64,000 nucleotides of DNA, taken from NCBI GenBank assembly GCA_030762175.1, contig CM060842.1, positions 49,186,501-49,250,500 of the forward strand, written 5' to 3'. This DNA comes from Metallyticus violacea. Taxonomy: Eukaryota; Arthropoda; Insecta; Mantodea; Metallyticidae. Of this stretch, positions 12,401-25,404 are shown in pieces. The notes under the pieces are model-generated. The model did not search any database, was not told the DNA's origin, and saw only the letters and a list, made by a program, of their open reading frames with translations. How positions within the stretch are numbered: position 1 is the first letter of the stretch; the number at the start of each line of letters is the position of its first letter. Made by a program: the position numbers and the translations under genes.

Positions 12401-12969
12401 CAGAATATTTCCTTGCGAATCGTCTTACCACTTAATCTGCAAGAATTCATTTTCACGTAAAAACGTTAAAACGTTAAAACGTTATCAACATTAAACGTAG
12501 TGGCATGACTAGTGAAGAACAATATTTACATACAATGAAGCACCGAGTAGCACACCTGAACGCATAATTACTCTTTGACAAAGCCTCCCTCAAACTAACT
12601 GCTACCTGCACATGCATTATAGGTATTGCTTCTCCCAGGACTCAATCACGCTCTATCGACCCAATAGTCAAATATTCAATGTATTACAATGTGAAGCGAC
12701 CTTTGATGACTCCAACAATTACAGTCTAATTATGAAACTGTTTGTTTGTGCCCCATGTTGAGCTCGAAATTTTAAAGCGGTTTTGTATGGGCCCCAACAA
12801 ATAGGGCCAAATTATGAAGCTGTTTGGTAAATTTGATTAATGATCGTTTCGGTGTGGTTGCCTACGCTTCAATAACAGTTTCTCGGGGTGAATTGTGCTC
12901 TTTTGTTGATTCGTACTCAACGGGTCTGGGGGAGGATTTCAATAGTGTAAATAAGCACGCGATGCCACA
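9414..12969. other. AT-rich sequence, no supported feature
   Basis: No transposase, reverse transcriptase or SINE blocks recognised. Open frames of 60 to 97 codons (for example 12167-12460) lack motifs. A short run of three AAAACGTT units lies near 12457-12482. Confidence 0.4.
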
Positions 12970-12998
12970 TAATATATATATATATATATATATATATT
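12970..12998. repeat. (TA)n microsatellite
   Basis: About 14 TA repeats, uninterrupted. Confidence 0.95.
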
Positions 12999-15900
12999 GG
13001 TATTTTATTATGTCCAAAATCTATCGCATCCTCTGATGTTTTGCGTACGATAGACTTAACTACGCCGATACAAACTTAGTTGCCACGTGTAAAACTTCAA
13101 ACTGCATAATACGTACTGAGAAATTTCTCATCTCTAGCCGCGTACTGATCTTATAACAGTGTCCTCAGCAAGGTCGAACTTACAACTGCCTAACTGAGTC
13201 AAACTGAATGAGGAAAAGCCTCTCGCGGCGTGTAGAATTTAAAACTGACTGCCCTAGCCAAGCAACCGCCTCCTTATATATTAAATTCAAATCAAGTAAT
13301 GGTTGATTTAACGATTCCAACGAAGGCACAAAGGCCGCGCAATCTTCGCACCTATCTTTAAAAGTTCAAACATACATTTTCCATTGGTTGGTCCAAGTTC
13401 AACTGCCCCACGTCCCATTCGCTATTTTTGAACGTTTAAAACATTTTGTTGGCAATGGTTGTTTTAAAGGGCTAACAGCACAACGCCTGTCGGGTTCAGA
13501 GACCTTAACGAGTTTAAAATTCCTTGAGGTTTATTAACCCTATTCCGACAGTTAAAAAAAAAGTGCTTCACACGCAACCCTCGAGTTCCTTTCTCTGAAT
13601 AGAGGTTTTATGGCCCTTTTGTTGGCTTTCAAAGCGACCGTAACAAGACACTAAGAAACTTTCTGTTCTGTACAATTCTTACATTGAAGTTAAAGCTTAT
13701 CACACACATGTATGCATAATATTTATATTACTAACTACGATGCCAAAATATTATGTTTGGGCTTACATAAACATGCATCATAACTAAATTTCGGTGGGGG
13801 TGGATCGAAGGAACTGTTAGAAATGATTATAATTGTAACTACATATTAAGATGATTTATCAAGAATTCTTTTATACACAAGCTTTTTAATTTATTTCTTA
13901 ATAATCCATTTAAATAAATTTCATTTTACATAAAATTATACGAAACAGAAATACTGAATAAACCTTAAAAGATCTGATGCAGACAGCAAAATGCACATAA
14001 CACATAACTACACTAAACTGGTTCACTCAGTGTGTTTAGCTCGGTGAACAAGGAGAGTTTTTTTGCGAGACACGATTCTTCTCTGCCATAAAACTGTAGC
14101 AGACAATAGAGATTCCATCCGCAGCCCAGCAAACAATAAGCTTGGAATTCCATTAAAAGCTGGAATTGGCCCAACTACTTCGTTTGGTTAACAGCAATAA
14201 AGCAGGCAGAGAGAAGGGGGAAGAGCCTTTCGAGGGCGGAAGTAATAAATCAACTTCATTACCGCAGGGTTGCATTAGGCCAGTTTACCCTTCACGCTTA
14301 GGCGAGAAAATAAATCAGCTGACATCAGAAGTAACTAAAGACTCTTTCTGCTCTTTAATGTAAATTTCAGAGCTGAATAATGATGCTCCTCGAAAATGTC
14401 TACCTTTATGAGGAAAATCGCAGATAATCGTAGTCAAAGTAATATGACTGAGGCATAGGAGAAACAGTGACAGCACATCAATAATACAGTATCAATAGAA
14501 TAGATAGAATACTTATGCAAACTTGGCGTACTCTTCTGTGACCTATCTTTATTGCCAAGCATCTTTATGGAGCACAATCTTATAACATTACGGAGCCCCA
14601 TCTCATTTTCACAGCAGTGTGAATGCAACGCTTGGATAGTGGAATAAGAGATGGGTTACTTTTATGGAGTTATTTAAAACATAAAAATTTTGACAATTCT
14701 ACGACTGGGCATTGATTAGGTGGAATTAAGAATTACCAGTTATCATGACAGCTGCTGAGTAGTATATGGGAAAACTTAATTACACTTAGATTAGGTTATG
14801 TCATTTCTAATGAAACGTTTAGAATATTTTACCAGATATTTTTGGCGAAAGATCAAATTTTAAAATGTCCGGACGCAGACCAAAACATTATGAATCTAAA
14901 TTACGTATGCACCCCATTTTTTTCGTGTAATATACGCATATATAAATTATAAACACTATTTGGCATCACTGTATAAATAATACAAAACAAAAATCATTAA
15001 AAGGTTAATGCAAACTCTGACAAGCGTATTTCTTCGTATAAACATTCTTCTAGACGTACTACACCAGTTCTGATTGTGTATGCTTTATTCTGCTAAAATA
15101 TAGTTTCCATAAGTATTTCCAAATAGAGAATTTTCATGAATATTTCTTTTGTGTATAAGGCTGGGACCAAATTAAACTTTTAAAATTAAATTCTATAAAA
15201 ACAATCTTGTTGAAATTTTTCCTTTAATTGTAAATCAAATGCAGGCTGGCGTTTTTCGCGGACCACAAGTTAGGTGCTCCTGGTGTACGTAGTTTATCTT
15301 ACAAATTACACTGAAGTAGAACAAACTTGTGGCATGTGAAGATGGAGTACGCTGCTACAGGATGCATAGTGTGTGATCTCCGTCCTGCTGTGTTGTTAGT
15401 TATGATAATATAACCTGTAATAATTGAGGAAGCAGCTTTTTTCTTTACTCCCTAATATATATTTGAAATCATTTGTGGGAGCATTATCCTCAGAAAAGAC
15501 TTACAATTTAGAATGTGTTAAGTCTCTTATTTTGTACGACCAACTGAATTTTCGCAGACTAAAAAGAAACTAAGTAAAGGTAGTGACATAAGCATTTTTA
15601 ACTTACTTATGTAAACAAACCAGTCCCGAATTAAGATTTATTAAATCAGTGTGTGTTTGCATGTCCTCAAAAGGTTACCAGCACTTGCACAAGTGGTTTT
15701 TCAATAGTTACCACAACGTGTTGTTTAGTCAAAATAGGAAAATTACATGTAATGAGTGCAATATGAGCAAATGCGGACATCTCAGAAACTCCCAAGCTTT
15801 GCTATGATGTGTAAAGTTCCTGTCCGCACTCAACCACTTAGTTTGGCAAACGCTGCTATGTGCGGGGATTGGCTGACGTTCATAATACATAAGGTTTTGC

Positions 15901-16540
15901 GTCTAGCATAACTAATTAAAGGCTTGTCCATCATTTATGGGTGATTGTATTATTAAAGCAATGTAGGTCCAGACCGAAATTTCAAACTCTTTCGTTTCTG
16001 ATTGAAACATTCTGAAAATTTGCATAAACGTAAATGCGTGTTAATGTTGTTACTGTACATTTTTACAATTATTGTAGCTCTATGTGATGAAATGTGAGTA
16101 TTTTATTTTATAATTATATATTTCCATTACAGTTGTATTATTTTTTTTAAATATTCCAAGTGAAATTTAGAGAATATATACTTTTCTTATACATTTAATA
16201 AAAGCTTGGGTGATTTTATTGAAAAACAGCATGACGTAAGGTTCTTTATGTTCTGAAAATGTAAGCTCAAAGGAACTTTTGTTGTACTGCATGTTGACAG
16301 AAATTTCAGTAGGACATTGCTTTAATACCCTAAAAGATGATTGGCTAATATAAATTGATAGTTCGTTAGCTCGCGCCATTTAATTCGCGGAAGGTAATTG
16401 TTATGGTTAAAATTTATTAAATAAAATACTTTTATTTATCCTATCTGCGCAAGTAGTGGTGTACTTGTAGATCCTGAATTTTCGAGCATTTTATCTACTA
16501 ATGAAATAGAAACTGAAAATATACATAAGCATCATGCTGA
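12999..16540. other. No supported feature
   Basis: AT-rich with a few mixed-composition patches (13100-13530, 14100-14360). The 65-codon frame at 14166-14363 has no recognisable motif or convincing splice context. Confidence 0.4.
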
Positions 16541-16715
16541 ATACCGAAATGGGTAGATTTTAAGGCATGGATTCGTGAACGGGAAGTCCGGAGTACGAGT
16601 CCCGCCGAGACCGTCCTCTCTGACTGAGGTTTTTTTTCTTTTTCCCTCATTCCTAAGATTGGAAATAGGTTTCCTAAACTTGGGCCTGAAATGCTTCCTT
16701 CTTTAAAAAATAAAA
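16541..16715 (+). mobile_element. SINE family A, 5' portion (copy 3)
   Basis: The head is degraded, but the B-box region GGAGTACGAGTCCCGCCGAG is followed by ACCGTCCTCTCTGACTGAGG, as in the 40.8-kb copy. Further on are CCTCATTCCTAAGATTGG, CCTAAACTTGGGCCTG and CTTCCTTCTTTAAAAAATAA. The terminal GTGCCTTAA...GGGCGTTAAAC block is absent. Confidence 0.7.
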
Positions 16716-17604
16716 TTCCTTTTCCAAATTTATTAGTTCATATCATGTCACCAAATTCTGCGATGCTTAGGCAATAAAACCGAGAATTGAGTACTATTTA
16801 AACAATATTGTACTAGTAAAGCGAAAGTAATATTAAATTATTTTTAATTTTCAGAATATATTTAAGATTAATCTTATAACATGACTCATTTGCCTCCTCT
16901 AGCTTTTTCAGTTGATCAGAGGAAAATAGAATTCCATAGAATATAACTGTAATGTGACAAATAAGTAAATTTAGCAATCTTGAAATATAACTAGGAATTT
17001 CGGATGTAACAACACTAAAAGGGATGTGTGCTTAAAGCAGACTCATCGAATTACTAGGAATTGAAGGAGCAAAATGATGAAACGAGGACAGTCATTAAAG
17101 AGATCTACCACTACACGCTCTTAAGAAGAACATTTCTCGCTCTAAAGTTCCACAGCACGCTTGATTGAGGCATTATTGAATTTGCGACAAGGGATATTTA
17201 TGACCGGGGTGGTTTTCTTGGTGCGGGAGGATGAAGGGAGTTGAGAATGATCCATTGGTCATGGGGTTAACATGTTCTGTCACGCTTTTACATTCAGCTA
17301 CTTCACTGTGTTGTTGGGGAGTGAGTGGAGCACACCAGGCGCTTCAATAGAAAAGAAACAATCAAACATTTTAATGAAAAGATGCACGGAAGGCAAAGGT
17401 TGAAGCTAACCTTTCGAATATTTCAAGATGTATTAAATATGTAAGAATGGGTTTAGTGCAAATGACATTACATTTCATTTTATAAAATCGTATTTCAGAT
17501 CTTACGCTTCTTTCTTAATACTACAGACGGTAGAAAGTCTGTCACTTAAAAACAAGAAGAATAAATCGAAGAAGATCATTTTGGTACTTCGGTCATTATT
17601 AAGG
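16716..17604. other. No supported feature
   Basis: AT-rich then mixed DNA; nothing recognised. Confidence 0.4.
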
Positions 17605-17960
17605 GCTCGTAATTTGTGTGTTGAGTCCCCAGTGAGGACACTCCGGATAGAAGGGATCCACGGGCGGTGAGATATGAACGCAGACAGCGTCCCTAACCTT
17701 TCTAAAGCGCAAGCCAAAGTAGCACCGCACCAGCCCACCACTCCTGAAACTTTCTATCCTGTAACCGAACCAACGGAATGAACGGAAAGGAAGATTGTTG
17801 GAAAGTAAAGAGGCATTCCAAGATTCGCATAAGCGACCAGGGAAACAGCGGCGGCGGGGGGGGGGGGGGGGGACTCATCAGGATGGCCGGCTCCACTGGC
17901 AGCAGAAAGGTGGGCCAGGAGCATATCCATATGACCCCAAATGGCGTGCAGGGGGTCTCT
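17605..17960 (-). mobile_element. SINE family E (copy 2)
   Basis: Minus-strand blocks in order are CCGGCCATCCTGATG, a poly(C) run, CGCTTATGCGAATCTTGGAA, ACAGGATAGAAAGTTTCAGG, GGGCTGGTGCGGTG and GGCTTGCGCTTTAG. They match copy 1. The C/G run inside the body is an expansion not seen in the other copies. Overlapping 69- to 108-codon frames here are products of the repeat and not genes. Confidence 0.65.
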
Positions 17961-18762
17961 TTTATCAAGACTTTCACTCCTACCTAAGGTTATCTCACAA
18001 CTGCAGCGCCATAGTACGTTCATGCTATTAACTTGTGATTTATATGGAACTTGTATAATTGTTAAAGTAAGTTCAGTCAATTAGTAACAGCAATGAATTT
18101 TGTGAATCTTTAACCGGTTTACTCCCATTGTAATATCACAACAAATTATGACATGCATGCAATATTTGCCTGTACAGAAACGAGATTTGCCCTTTCTATT
18201 TTTTTTTTTTTTTCTTTCTAATGTCATTCATATAAACGAGATACGTTTCTCACTTCACACGCTGTCATAAAATATCCTTAATTTTGTATCGTTTTGCAGA
18301 GTAAGCTCCTATATAGCTTTCAGTCGATGAGGTCCAAATTGTTTCACTTCCAACTTAGACTCGAAAATGGAATTTTTATTCATTGCCTCAAAACAGATAC
18401 GCTTTTTTGTAACTTAACAGTTAATACTGTGAAAGTTGACTTTCGACTGACAAACAGTCAGAAAGTCACCCAATTTCAAACAAAGCGCGAAAACAACCCC
18501 AAGTCAGTTATTCGTGGTGTCAGTAACCCCTCAGCATCTGGTTCTTAAGAATAAGAGAATGCCAAGTGCCTGGCCATGGACCGTCTTCCTGCTTGGCCCA
18601 AGAAGGTATACGTTTAAACCGTAAAACTTTCTGGGCTGGCCCTTGAACTTTCCTCGCTAATGCAATAGACAGGTTAAGCACTTAAAGCATAAAATATAAT
18701 TAAGAACTAATCGGTTATACCGTTCTTTTTATTGCATATTTTGTTTTAAAAGTTGACCAGGA
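17961..18762. other. No supported feature
   Basis: AT-rich with a T-run near 18200. The 84-codon frame at 18294-18548 shows nothing recognisable. Confidence 0.4.
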
Positions 18763-18842
18763 GAAAAGGGATTTGAACTCCTAAATGAGAGTTGAGCGTT
18801 TCCGCCTAAGCCAACTCACTCGGTTGGGACATATATTCCGGA
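18763..18842 (-). mobile_element. tRNA-like SINE head
   Basis: On the minus strand, GAGTGAGTTGGCTTAGGCGG (A box) is followed after about 35 bases by TAGGAGTTCAAATCCC (B box) and CTTTTCTCCTGG. The stems do not pair as in a functional tRNA, so this is a SINE head or tRNA pseudogene. No body was matched to the other families. Confidence 0.55.
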
Positions 18843-19600
18843 GAACGAGGTTTACTTCCTGCAGTCGATTAACCTAAGGCGCAGTAGATTTTCAGAAAAA
18901 AACATGACAGGTGTATTTCTCTGCCACGGATTCAGCCTCCATTTCAACATTCATATTATTTCAGTATGTTATGTGTGTACGTGCGTTTGCGTATTGCCTG
19001 ACATTGGACTGGTCAAGGTTGTGTGTATGTATCTACTATGCCTATTTTCAGAGGTAATTTCTCGACAGACTACCGACCCGGACATTGGTTTGTACGATCT
19101 AATACCGCAGTAGGAGATGTAAATATTCTTTAAGTTGTACATTCAGCATAGAAGGAACTATTGTACCGGTATTCTATACGATATATGTAAGAAATGCGTC
19201 CAATAAGTTTTGATAAAACGCCGTTCAGCTAAAAAATAAGCTTTTTAGCAAATGTTTGGGATGATGCAGTGCATCAATGGTTAGAAGCACATGGCTGATT
19301 AATACATGTAAACACTACATGGATGTTTTATCGTTCTGTTGTGAATTCAGGAGGTTAGTAACAATTTTCAATTAATGTTACATAAAACATAATTTCTGAA
19401 ATTTAATTACTTAAAATTACTTAACACATGTGAACTGAACCTAAATCTAACAGTTTAAGTACAGAAGGAAATGAATTAACATCTATATCAATACCTGTAC
19501 ATTTATTGAATATTAATTTTGTTGTTTATTCTGTAATGAAAGTATTAAATAAAATTAAAGGAAAGAAACGTAACGTCTAATTTGGTACATCCCTAAAGCC
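18843..19600. other. No supported feature
   Basis: AT-rich; no recognisable repeat or coding structure. Confidence 0.4.
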
Positions 19601-20620
19601 CCTGCAAGATGCAACCTATATGGCGTGCGTGCAATGAAAGCTTATGAGGGTATAACTTGTAATAATGTACGGCGATTCTTGGACACCGCCTATATAAAAG
19701 GTGGGCGATAATTCTCTTTTCACAATAGTTTCTTACATTTACTAACATTTTCTTATGGATATTGTTCAAAATGGAGGTCCTGTTTCTCGATACGCAATTG
19801 ACAACGTTTAGCAACTGTTTTGCAGTTGACATAACCTAACTCAAGACTTTATCGATTTTCACCATTGACTGTTCGATCATCTGATCTACGGTTTCTGAAC
19901 AAAAACGTATTTTTTTTCAGAATACCCCATTGCCAAAAATCGCGCGGCGTCAGGTCTATCATTTGAGTGGCCATTCTGTTGTGCCAAAACGGCCAATCCT
20001 TAATTGAATTCATGGTACAAGAAGTTTCCCATTCCTACACCAAAATGAGGTGGTGCTCCATCTTGTTACCATATCAACTGCATATCGACAACATGGGGCT
20101 GTTTTTGAGTTCTCAAATAATTGCTTCTTGCAACGTCTGAAGACACCGGTCGCTGATAACCGTTTCTCCAAAAAAGAATGGTCATATACTACCCCAATCA
20201 CTTACACCAGGTATGTTTCATTATTTTTAAATACTTTCGTGTGGATTTTCACTAGCCCAGTAATCACAATTGTGCCAGTTCACTCGGCTGCTTAGCTTTA
20301 TCGGTTTACAGAATAGTTTTCTAAAAGTCAGGATCGGTTTCATGTCGAATAAGAAACCATTCTCAAGTTTGCAAGCGTTACACAAAGACCATGTGGACTG
20401 TTGTATAAGTTTCGGCCAACATAGGCCTCTTAAAGTGGTTGGATTAAGATGAACAACTTAGACCAATGAGCTGAACATTTTCTTCCATTCTAACAGTTCG
20501 CGGTTGAACCACAACACAACCCGTTTGTTCAAGTTTCTAATCGCTTCGCATTATGGCGTTTGAACATCAGGAAAGCTTCTCTCAAAGTTTGCTATCAACA
20601 ATGCTGTGATCATACTATGC
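19601..20620 (-). pseudogene. IS630-like (DDE_3) transposase relic
   Basis: In shifting minus-strand frames, blocks follow the order of IS630/Tc-like DDE transposases related to the DUF4817 group. First is NWHNCDYWASENPHES (20.2-20.3 kb), then VIGVVYDHSFLEKRLSATG (about 20.1-20.2 kb). IWQQDGAPPHF at about 20.05 kb carries the second catalytic Asp of the QQDGAPPH motif. A degraded WPxRSPDLTPLDFF block (about 19.93 kb) is followed by QLRIEKQDLHFEQ. At least three frameshifts and several stops separate them. Inverted ends were not found, so the edges are approximate. It is inactive. Confidence 0.75.
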
Positions 20621-20682
20621 TTACTGTAGTACATAAACACGTTCTGTGATTAATTTGCGATTCCTTGCAAGAACAACTGTAA

Positions 20683-22010
20683 CTATGAGGGTAGGTCCAT
20701 AAGTTTCAGGCCTAACCCTTTTTTTAGGTATGATGAAGATAAAAAATATATTTCACTTCTCACATATTTCAATTAACATTTCAACCCCCCCCCCCCAAAT
20801 AGTGAGTGTCTTGTCTGCAAAATAAATATAAACAACATCCACCACTTCTTCGCCACACTTAAATTTCCTTCCTCGAAGGTCTTCTGGAGTTTTGAGTTGA
20901 GGAAATAGTCACTGGCAGATAGATCTGGGCTGTAGGGTGGATGGTCGATGGTCGATGGTTGAAGTCGCCTTTCTTCACTGCTTCCGTTGTAACAAGAGCT
21001 GGTGTACAAGCTCATTGTAGTGAAGAAGCGCACACCACCACTCAGCTTTTCTCGCCGTTTTTTCTTTGATGGAGGCACGTAGTCTGTGCAGTAGGCCAGC
21101 ATAATACTCCCCATTTACTGTGGTGTTCATCTCCTTGAAGTCAATGAAGAGTATTCCTTTACAGTCCAAAAAGATTGTGACCACGATCTTCTTCTTTTTT
21201 TAAATAGTGTTTAACGCCCATTTTTGCTTCTGAGGCACCACATCTTATATATATAAGAAGGAAGGAAACGTTCAAGACCTAAGTCCATGATCTTGGTTGA
21301 CTGAGTGACCTTGGCTTTTAGAGGCGGTGCTTCGCCACTCCATTGAGTCTCTTTTGGACAATGGATCATAGTAGAGGATCATAGTTTCATCTCCTGTAAC
21401 AATGGTTTGCAGAACTTCTCCCTCGTTGCCACTCAGAGCTCCAAAAATGCCTGACAACAGATGGCTCGTTGTTGTTTTTGGACTGAGGAAAGAAGTCTAG
21501 GCACTAACCTTATTCAGGTTTAAATGTTCATGAATAATTCGAAGGACTGTTGTTTTAGAAAGGCCCAAGCTTGCTGCAATTTCTGTAAATTTGAGCCGCC
21601 GATATTCCATAATTTCTCCTTCCACAAGAGCGATATTTTCCGGGATTGGGCACCTCCAAGAGCTGAACTGCACGCTCTTCGTCTTCAATGCTTTCTGGAC
21701 CCATTCGAAAAAGTTTGGCCCATTCTTTTACGATAGAATATGAGGGGAATGCTTCCCCATACACATGCAGTCACTGTTTAATTTCATTAGGAGTAAGTTC
21801 GTCTTTTGTGAACAAAGCATCAGAAAACAGTTGACGCATAAGCATGGTTGCCAATGATCACTTACACACAAGCTATTCCTTTGTTCGAACTAACACCTAA
21901 TATTGGAGTGGGACTTTTCGCTGCATCATGCATCATTTACCGAACTCGAACTATTTGTCAGCCAAATATCTGTTAGGTTTCCTGAAACGAATTCCACGTA
22001 GTTTACATTG
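20683..22010 (-). mobile_element. Mariner element, decayed, interrupted by a SINE
   Basis: Nearly the whole mariner transposase can be followed on the minus strand in broken frames. The N-terminal HTH (YGEAFPSYSIVKEWAKLF, then EIAASLGLSKTTVLRIIHEH) lies at 21.5-21.77 kb. VLQTIVTGDETMILYYDP, with the first catalytic Asp in GDET, is at about 21.37-21.43 kb. VVTIFLDCKGILFIDF, then VNGEYYAGLLHRLR, is at about 21.07-21.19 kb. HPPYSPDLSASDYF, which keeps the last Asp, is near 20.9 kb. Possible inverted ends are AAGTTTCAGGCCTAAC (about 20701) and the reverse complement of GTTAGGTTTCCTGAAAC (about 21974). Edges are approximate. Confidence 0.85.
21191..21284 (-). mobile_element. SINE family A 3' fragment nested in mariner
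   Basis: The sequence contains AATAGTGTTTAACGCCCATT, CTGAGGCACCA and GGAAGGAAACGTTCAAGACC, the reverse complement of the family A tail. It is bracketed by CCACGATCTT (21181-21190) and CCATGATCTT (21285-21294), a 10-bp target-site duplication with one mismatch. Removing the insert lines the mariner frame up again across the join. It is a 5'-truncated retroposon younger than the mariner. Confidence 0.85.
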
Positions 22011-22576
22011 TTCATAAGCGTCATTATCGACTGAGAATTTTCTAAAAGTTAGAATTTCTCTCGGCTAGCGGCTATGCCTGCATAATAAATAGCGAACTCA
22101 AAAGATGCGTTTATCTTGCTTTACCTATAGCGAGGCTTTCAAGCCAATACAAGTTTATTATGCTATTACAACGTCTGTAATCTAAAATTATTACCAATAA
22201 AAATGTATCGCATCATTCAATTCCCGTTACCTTACAATAAAAGAGGTAAGTGAAAGTCACTTTGGAGCCATTTGCCCTTCATTTCTGTTTAGCCATAGAG
22301 TTCCGCAAGCAGGTTGTAACTCGCACTGATAGGTTGAAATTGCATCATCACTTTTTTCCTAATATAAATGGTATTTCCTTAGAATCGGCTCGTTGACAAG
22401 TTAGAAGTGATATCCGAACATGAAGTCATATCTTCATCTCCGAGAGATCATTAAGTCACGTGTTTCCTTTAAGGGAGTTGTGAATCAGCTTTTCTTCCCG
22501 CGGTCGCACGTGCTTGGTATTCCATTTCATATGTTGCGCATACACTGAAATTAACCCAGCTCGATGAAATTGGACC

Positions 22577-22639
<63 letters not shown>

Positions 22640-25234
22640 TAGCCTACTTTAATAGCTTCATATCATTCTATTTTAAGTAATGACGTACGAAAGGCGTGAT
22701 ACAATGGTTAATAGTAACCGTTTCGAAGACAACGTTTATTAACTGGAATAACGGAAAAAGAAAGCTACAGTGTGCAATGGCATTGTTCAGAAAGTTATAA
22801 AATCCAGGCACCCAAGTTCTTCTGATTCCACAAAACTCAAAGGAATTGTGCAAAAAAGAATATATGTTTTCTTTTCTGCAAAAGATCGGTCATGCCGTCA
22901 TTCATATCCTAAATGGCAATCTTATCATATTTGCATGATTATTTTTTCATTTATACCTTCGGTTTTTTTTTTTATTCTTTCTTTTCTTGTTCCATTCAAG
23001 CTTTTCATGCCTGCATAATTCTGTAAGTAAATATTCTAAGATTAAAACTAAGCTGAAAGGGAATGAGCTATTTATCCGCGAAACATTTCCTCAGGTCTAT
23101 TAAACTGATAAAAATAAACGGATATTCCATCGGCCACAGTCTATCCAGGTTTCTTGCGCTTTTGGATTTTTGCACTTGGAGAGAAATATCTACCTTATAC
23201 AAAATGGATTAAGTCCTTAAGGGAAAGTGTTGTATAAAATAATGATTATGTATGAAGCAAAGTGATATTAAAAGGGGGGAAAGGAATGGAACCATTTATG
23301 AGCGAAAAAAATTAAAAATTTCAGCATTAAATAAAACCTCAGAAAAATATAGGTGGAAGTATAAAATATCTAATAAGTATACGATAATTTGAAAAAATTT
23401 TTGGTTTTCAAAAAAAAAAAATATTTAAAGTTTCTTGCAGAAATTAAAGCGACATGTATCGAGACTTGATACATGATCCTATTTTGAAATGCAGTTCAGT
23501 GTAGTCTTTTTTTTTCAATTTTGATAGCAGCAATATTATTTTTATTAGTTCTGTATCATGGTTGCCATATGGTTGCGTTCATTTTATACGATTAAATACA
23601 AGTACTTCAGGTATCGGCCCAATAGCAGTCCTAAAATTCGCGGCTTTGTTAGTTAATAATAATATCGTGTTTGAAAATGATTATAATAATTGGAAAAAGT
23701 TGTAGAACATTCTTTCATTTCTTGAAAAAGTACAGATATCTAAAAGCATTTGCAGCAATGTTCCGGGATTATTAAAAATTACCACAAAAGAACATAGGTG
23801 GAGAATTCACATTTTTAAAACCTGTGTATATTTTTATAATATACTACAACAACATACCATTTTTTTAATGAAATTTGACATCTTTATATCTAATAGTTTT
23901 CTGCAATAAATTCACCAAAGTTGCCATATTTTATAAAAATAAAGGTCTTCTGTATATCAATCCTTAAATTTGAACACTAGCTTATTTTAAAGCTAATATC
24001 ATGCTAAATATAATTATTTGTAAAACATAATTTATTATTTTTAAGAGGAAAAGGAAACCTGTTTTATGCATAATTAAACTTCTCCACAAGGAAATGAAAA
24101 ATTAAAATGTCACAAAATTACAAATTATTAAGAAAAATAAATATAGCTTCCGGATTTGTGCTACAAGATAAGTGTATGTAAAAATATATTCATAGAATTA
24201 AAGTACCTGTATCTGTCTTGTAAGCCGATATGGTTATATCACATAACCAGCGAGTTCTAATATCAGCTCATTTGCTACCCGGGCGGCAAAGGGCAGTAGC
24301 ATAGTTAATTTTATAATGTGCGCAATGAGAAAATCCTTGAACAACATTACGCTGAATGATGAAAGTGAAGATAAGGATGATATGGTGATGGGACAACGAC
24401 AGAATGCATGACAGCGTCGTTCATAGTCGTTTCTTGATGGATTATGAAAATAACAGTGGCTATTTCACTCATGTGACGCCATCTTAAAATGCACCAATGA
24501 AACGAAACAGAATTTTGAATTGGGATCAATCACTGCCGGATTACGGAGGGAAATTATCGAGGAAAAAATTATCAAATCCATTTTATCGCGGACGTGCATT
24601 TGTCTTGTGGCCTATGTAGTCAAATATATACCTATAATTCCTGAACATACTTCACTGACCACTTTTCTTTGTTTTTAGTAATTGTAAATTTAAATTACTT
24701 AATATGTACTCACTCAAACAATTGGTTTTGCATATTCAACCAAATAGTTTGATATCATATAAATTATATAACAATATCAGCATAAGCAACCATAAATCTT
24801 AATAAACACGTACAGAATGGTAAAATGTTTTCTCTATTTTGTTTCTTTCAGTTGGTATTAGTAAATCGAACGGTAATGGCTGTAATAATCGATTTTCGTC
24901 TATTTCATTCTCACGGTTTCTGAATAGAAAGGTATTCATAAGCAAGCATAACATTTTAATTCAATTGTTAATAATCTGTACGTGAATTTCAAATATGACT
25001 TTATTCTTATTCTATTCATGACGAATATTGTTTAAGAGCGCATTTTTCTGTTCATGATATAGTCCCAAACCTGTATTCTCTATTGCCATTACTTATAATC
25101 AATATTGTATGCTACTAGATGGATTGAAAAGTTTTAGTATTCATAAAGCAAATATGCAATTATTACAGTATTGTAAGTCAAGTTTACGGGAATTACATTT
25201 AAATTCTTATTTTATTCGTGAAATGGTGCTAATA
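22011..25234. other. AT-rich sequence with one microsatellite
   Basis: Apart from the (ATT)n run at 22577-22638, nothing is recognised. The 23.0-24.2 kb part is strongly AT-rich. Confidence 0.4.
22577..22638. repeat. (ATT)n microsatellite
   Basis: About 20 ATT repeats. It could be a retroposon tail, but no adjoining element was identified. Confidence 0.95.
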
Positions 25235-25323
25235 AATATCACTCGAGGGTCTGAGCTTTCCAGATAAATTCACTCACTACGTTTGTGAATTTATCGGCAA
25301 ACTCAGACCCTCTCGTGATATAT
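25235..25323. mobile_element. Compact hairpin element
   Basis: The left arm (about 25236-25273, with GAGGGTCTGAGCTTTCCAGA and ATAAATTCAC) and the right arm (25285-25322, with GTGAATTTATCGGCAAACTC and AGACCCTC) are near-perfect inverted copies with an 11-base loop. One strand would fold into a stem of about 37 bp with about four mismatches. It has the form of a snapback MITE or solo foldback unit. No protein is encoded and the superfamily cannot be told. Confidence 0.8.
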
Positions 25324-25342
25324 TACTTGTGACCTTTTTTTT

Positions 25343-25404
25343 TTAAGAGAGAAAGAGAAAGGGAGGGAGAGAGAGAGAGAGACCGAGAGAGAGACCGAGA
25401 GACC
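25343..25404. repeat. GA-rich low-complexity tract
   Basis: An imperfect purine-only (GA)n run containing GAGAGAGACC repeats, about 20 bases right of the hairpin. Confidence 0.9.

Noticed and set aside
17754..18080. A 108-codon minus-strand frame with a proline run, and overlapping glycine-run frames
   Set aside because: They arise from the poly(G)/poly(C) expansion inside a SINE family E copy. Frames on both strands are open only because of the repeat.
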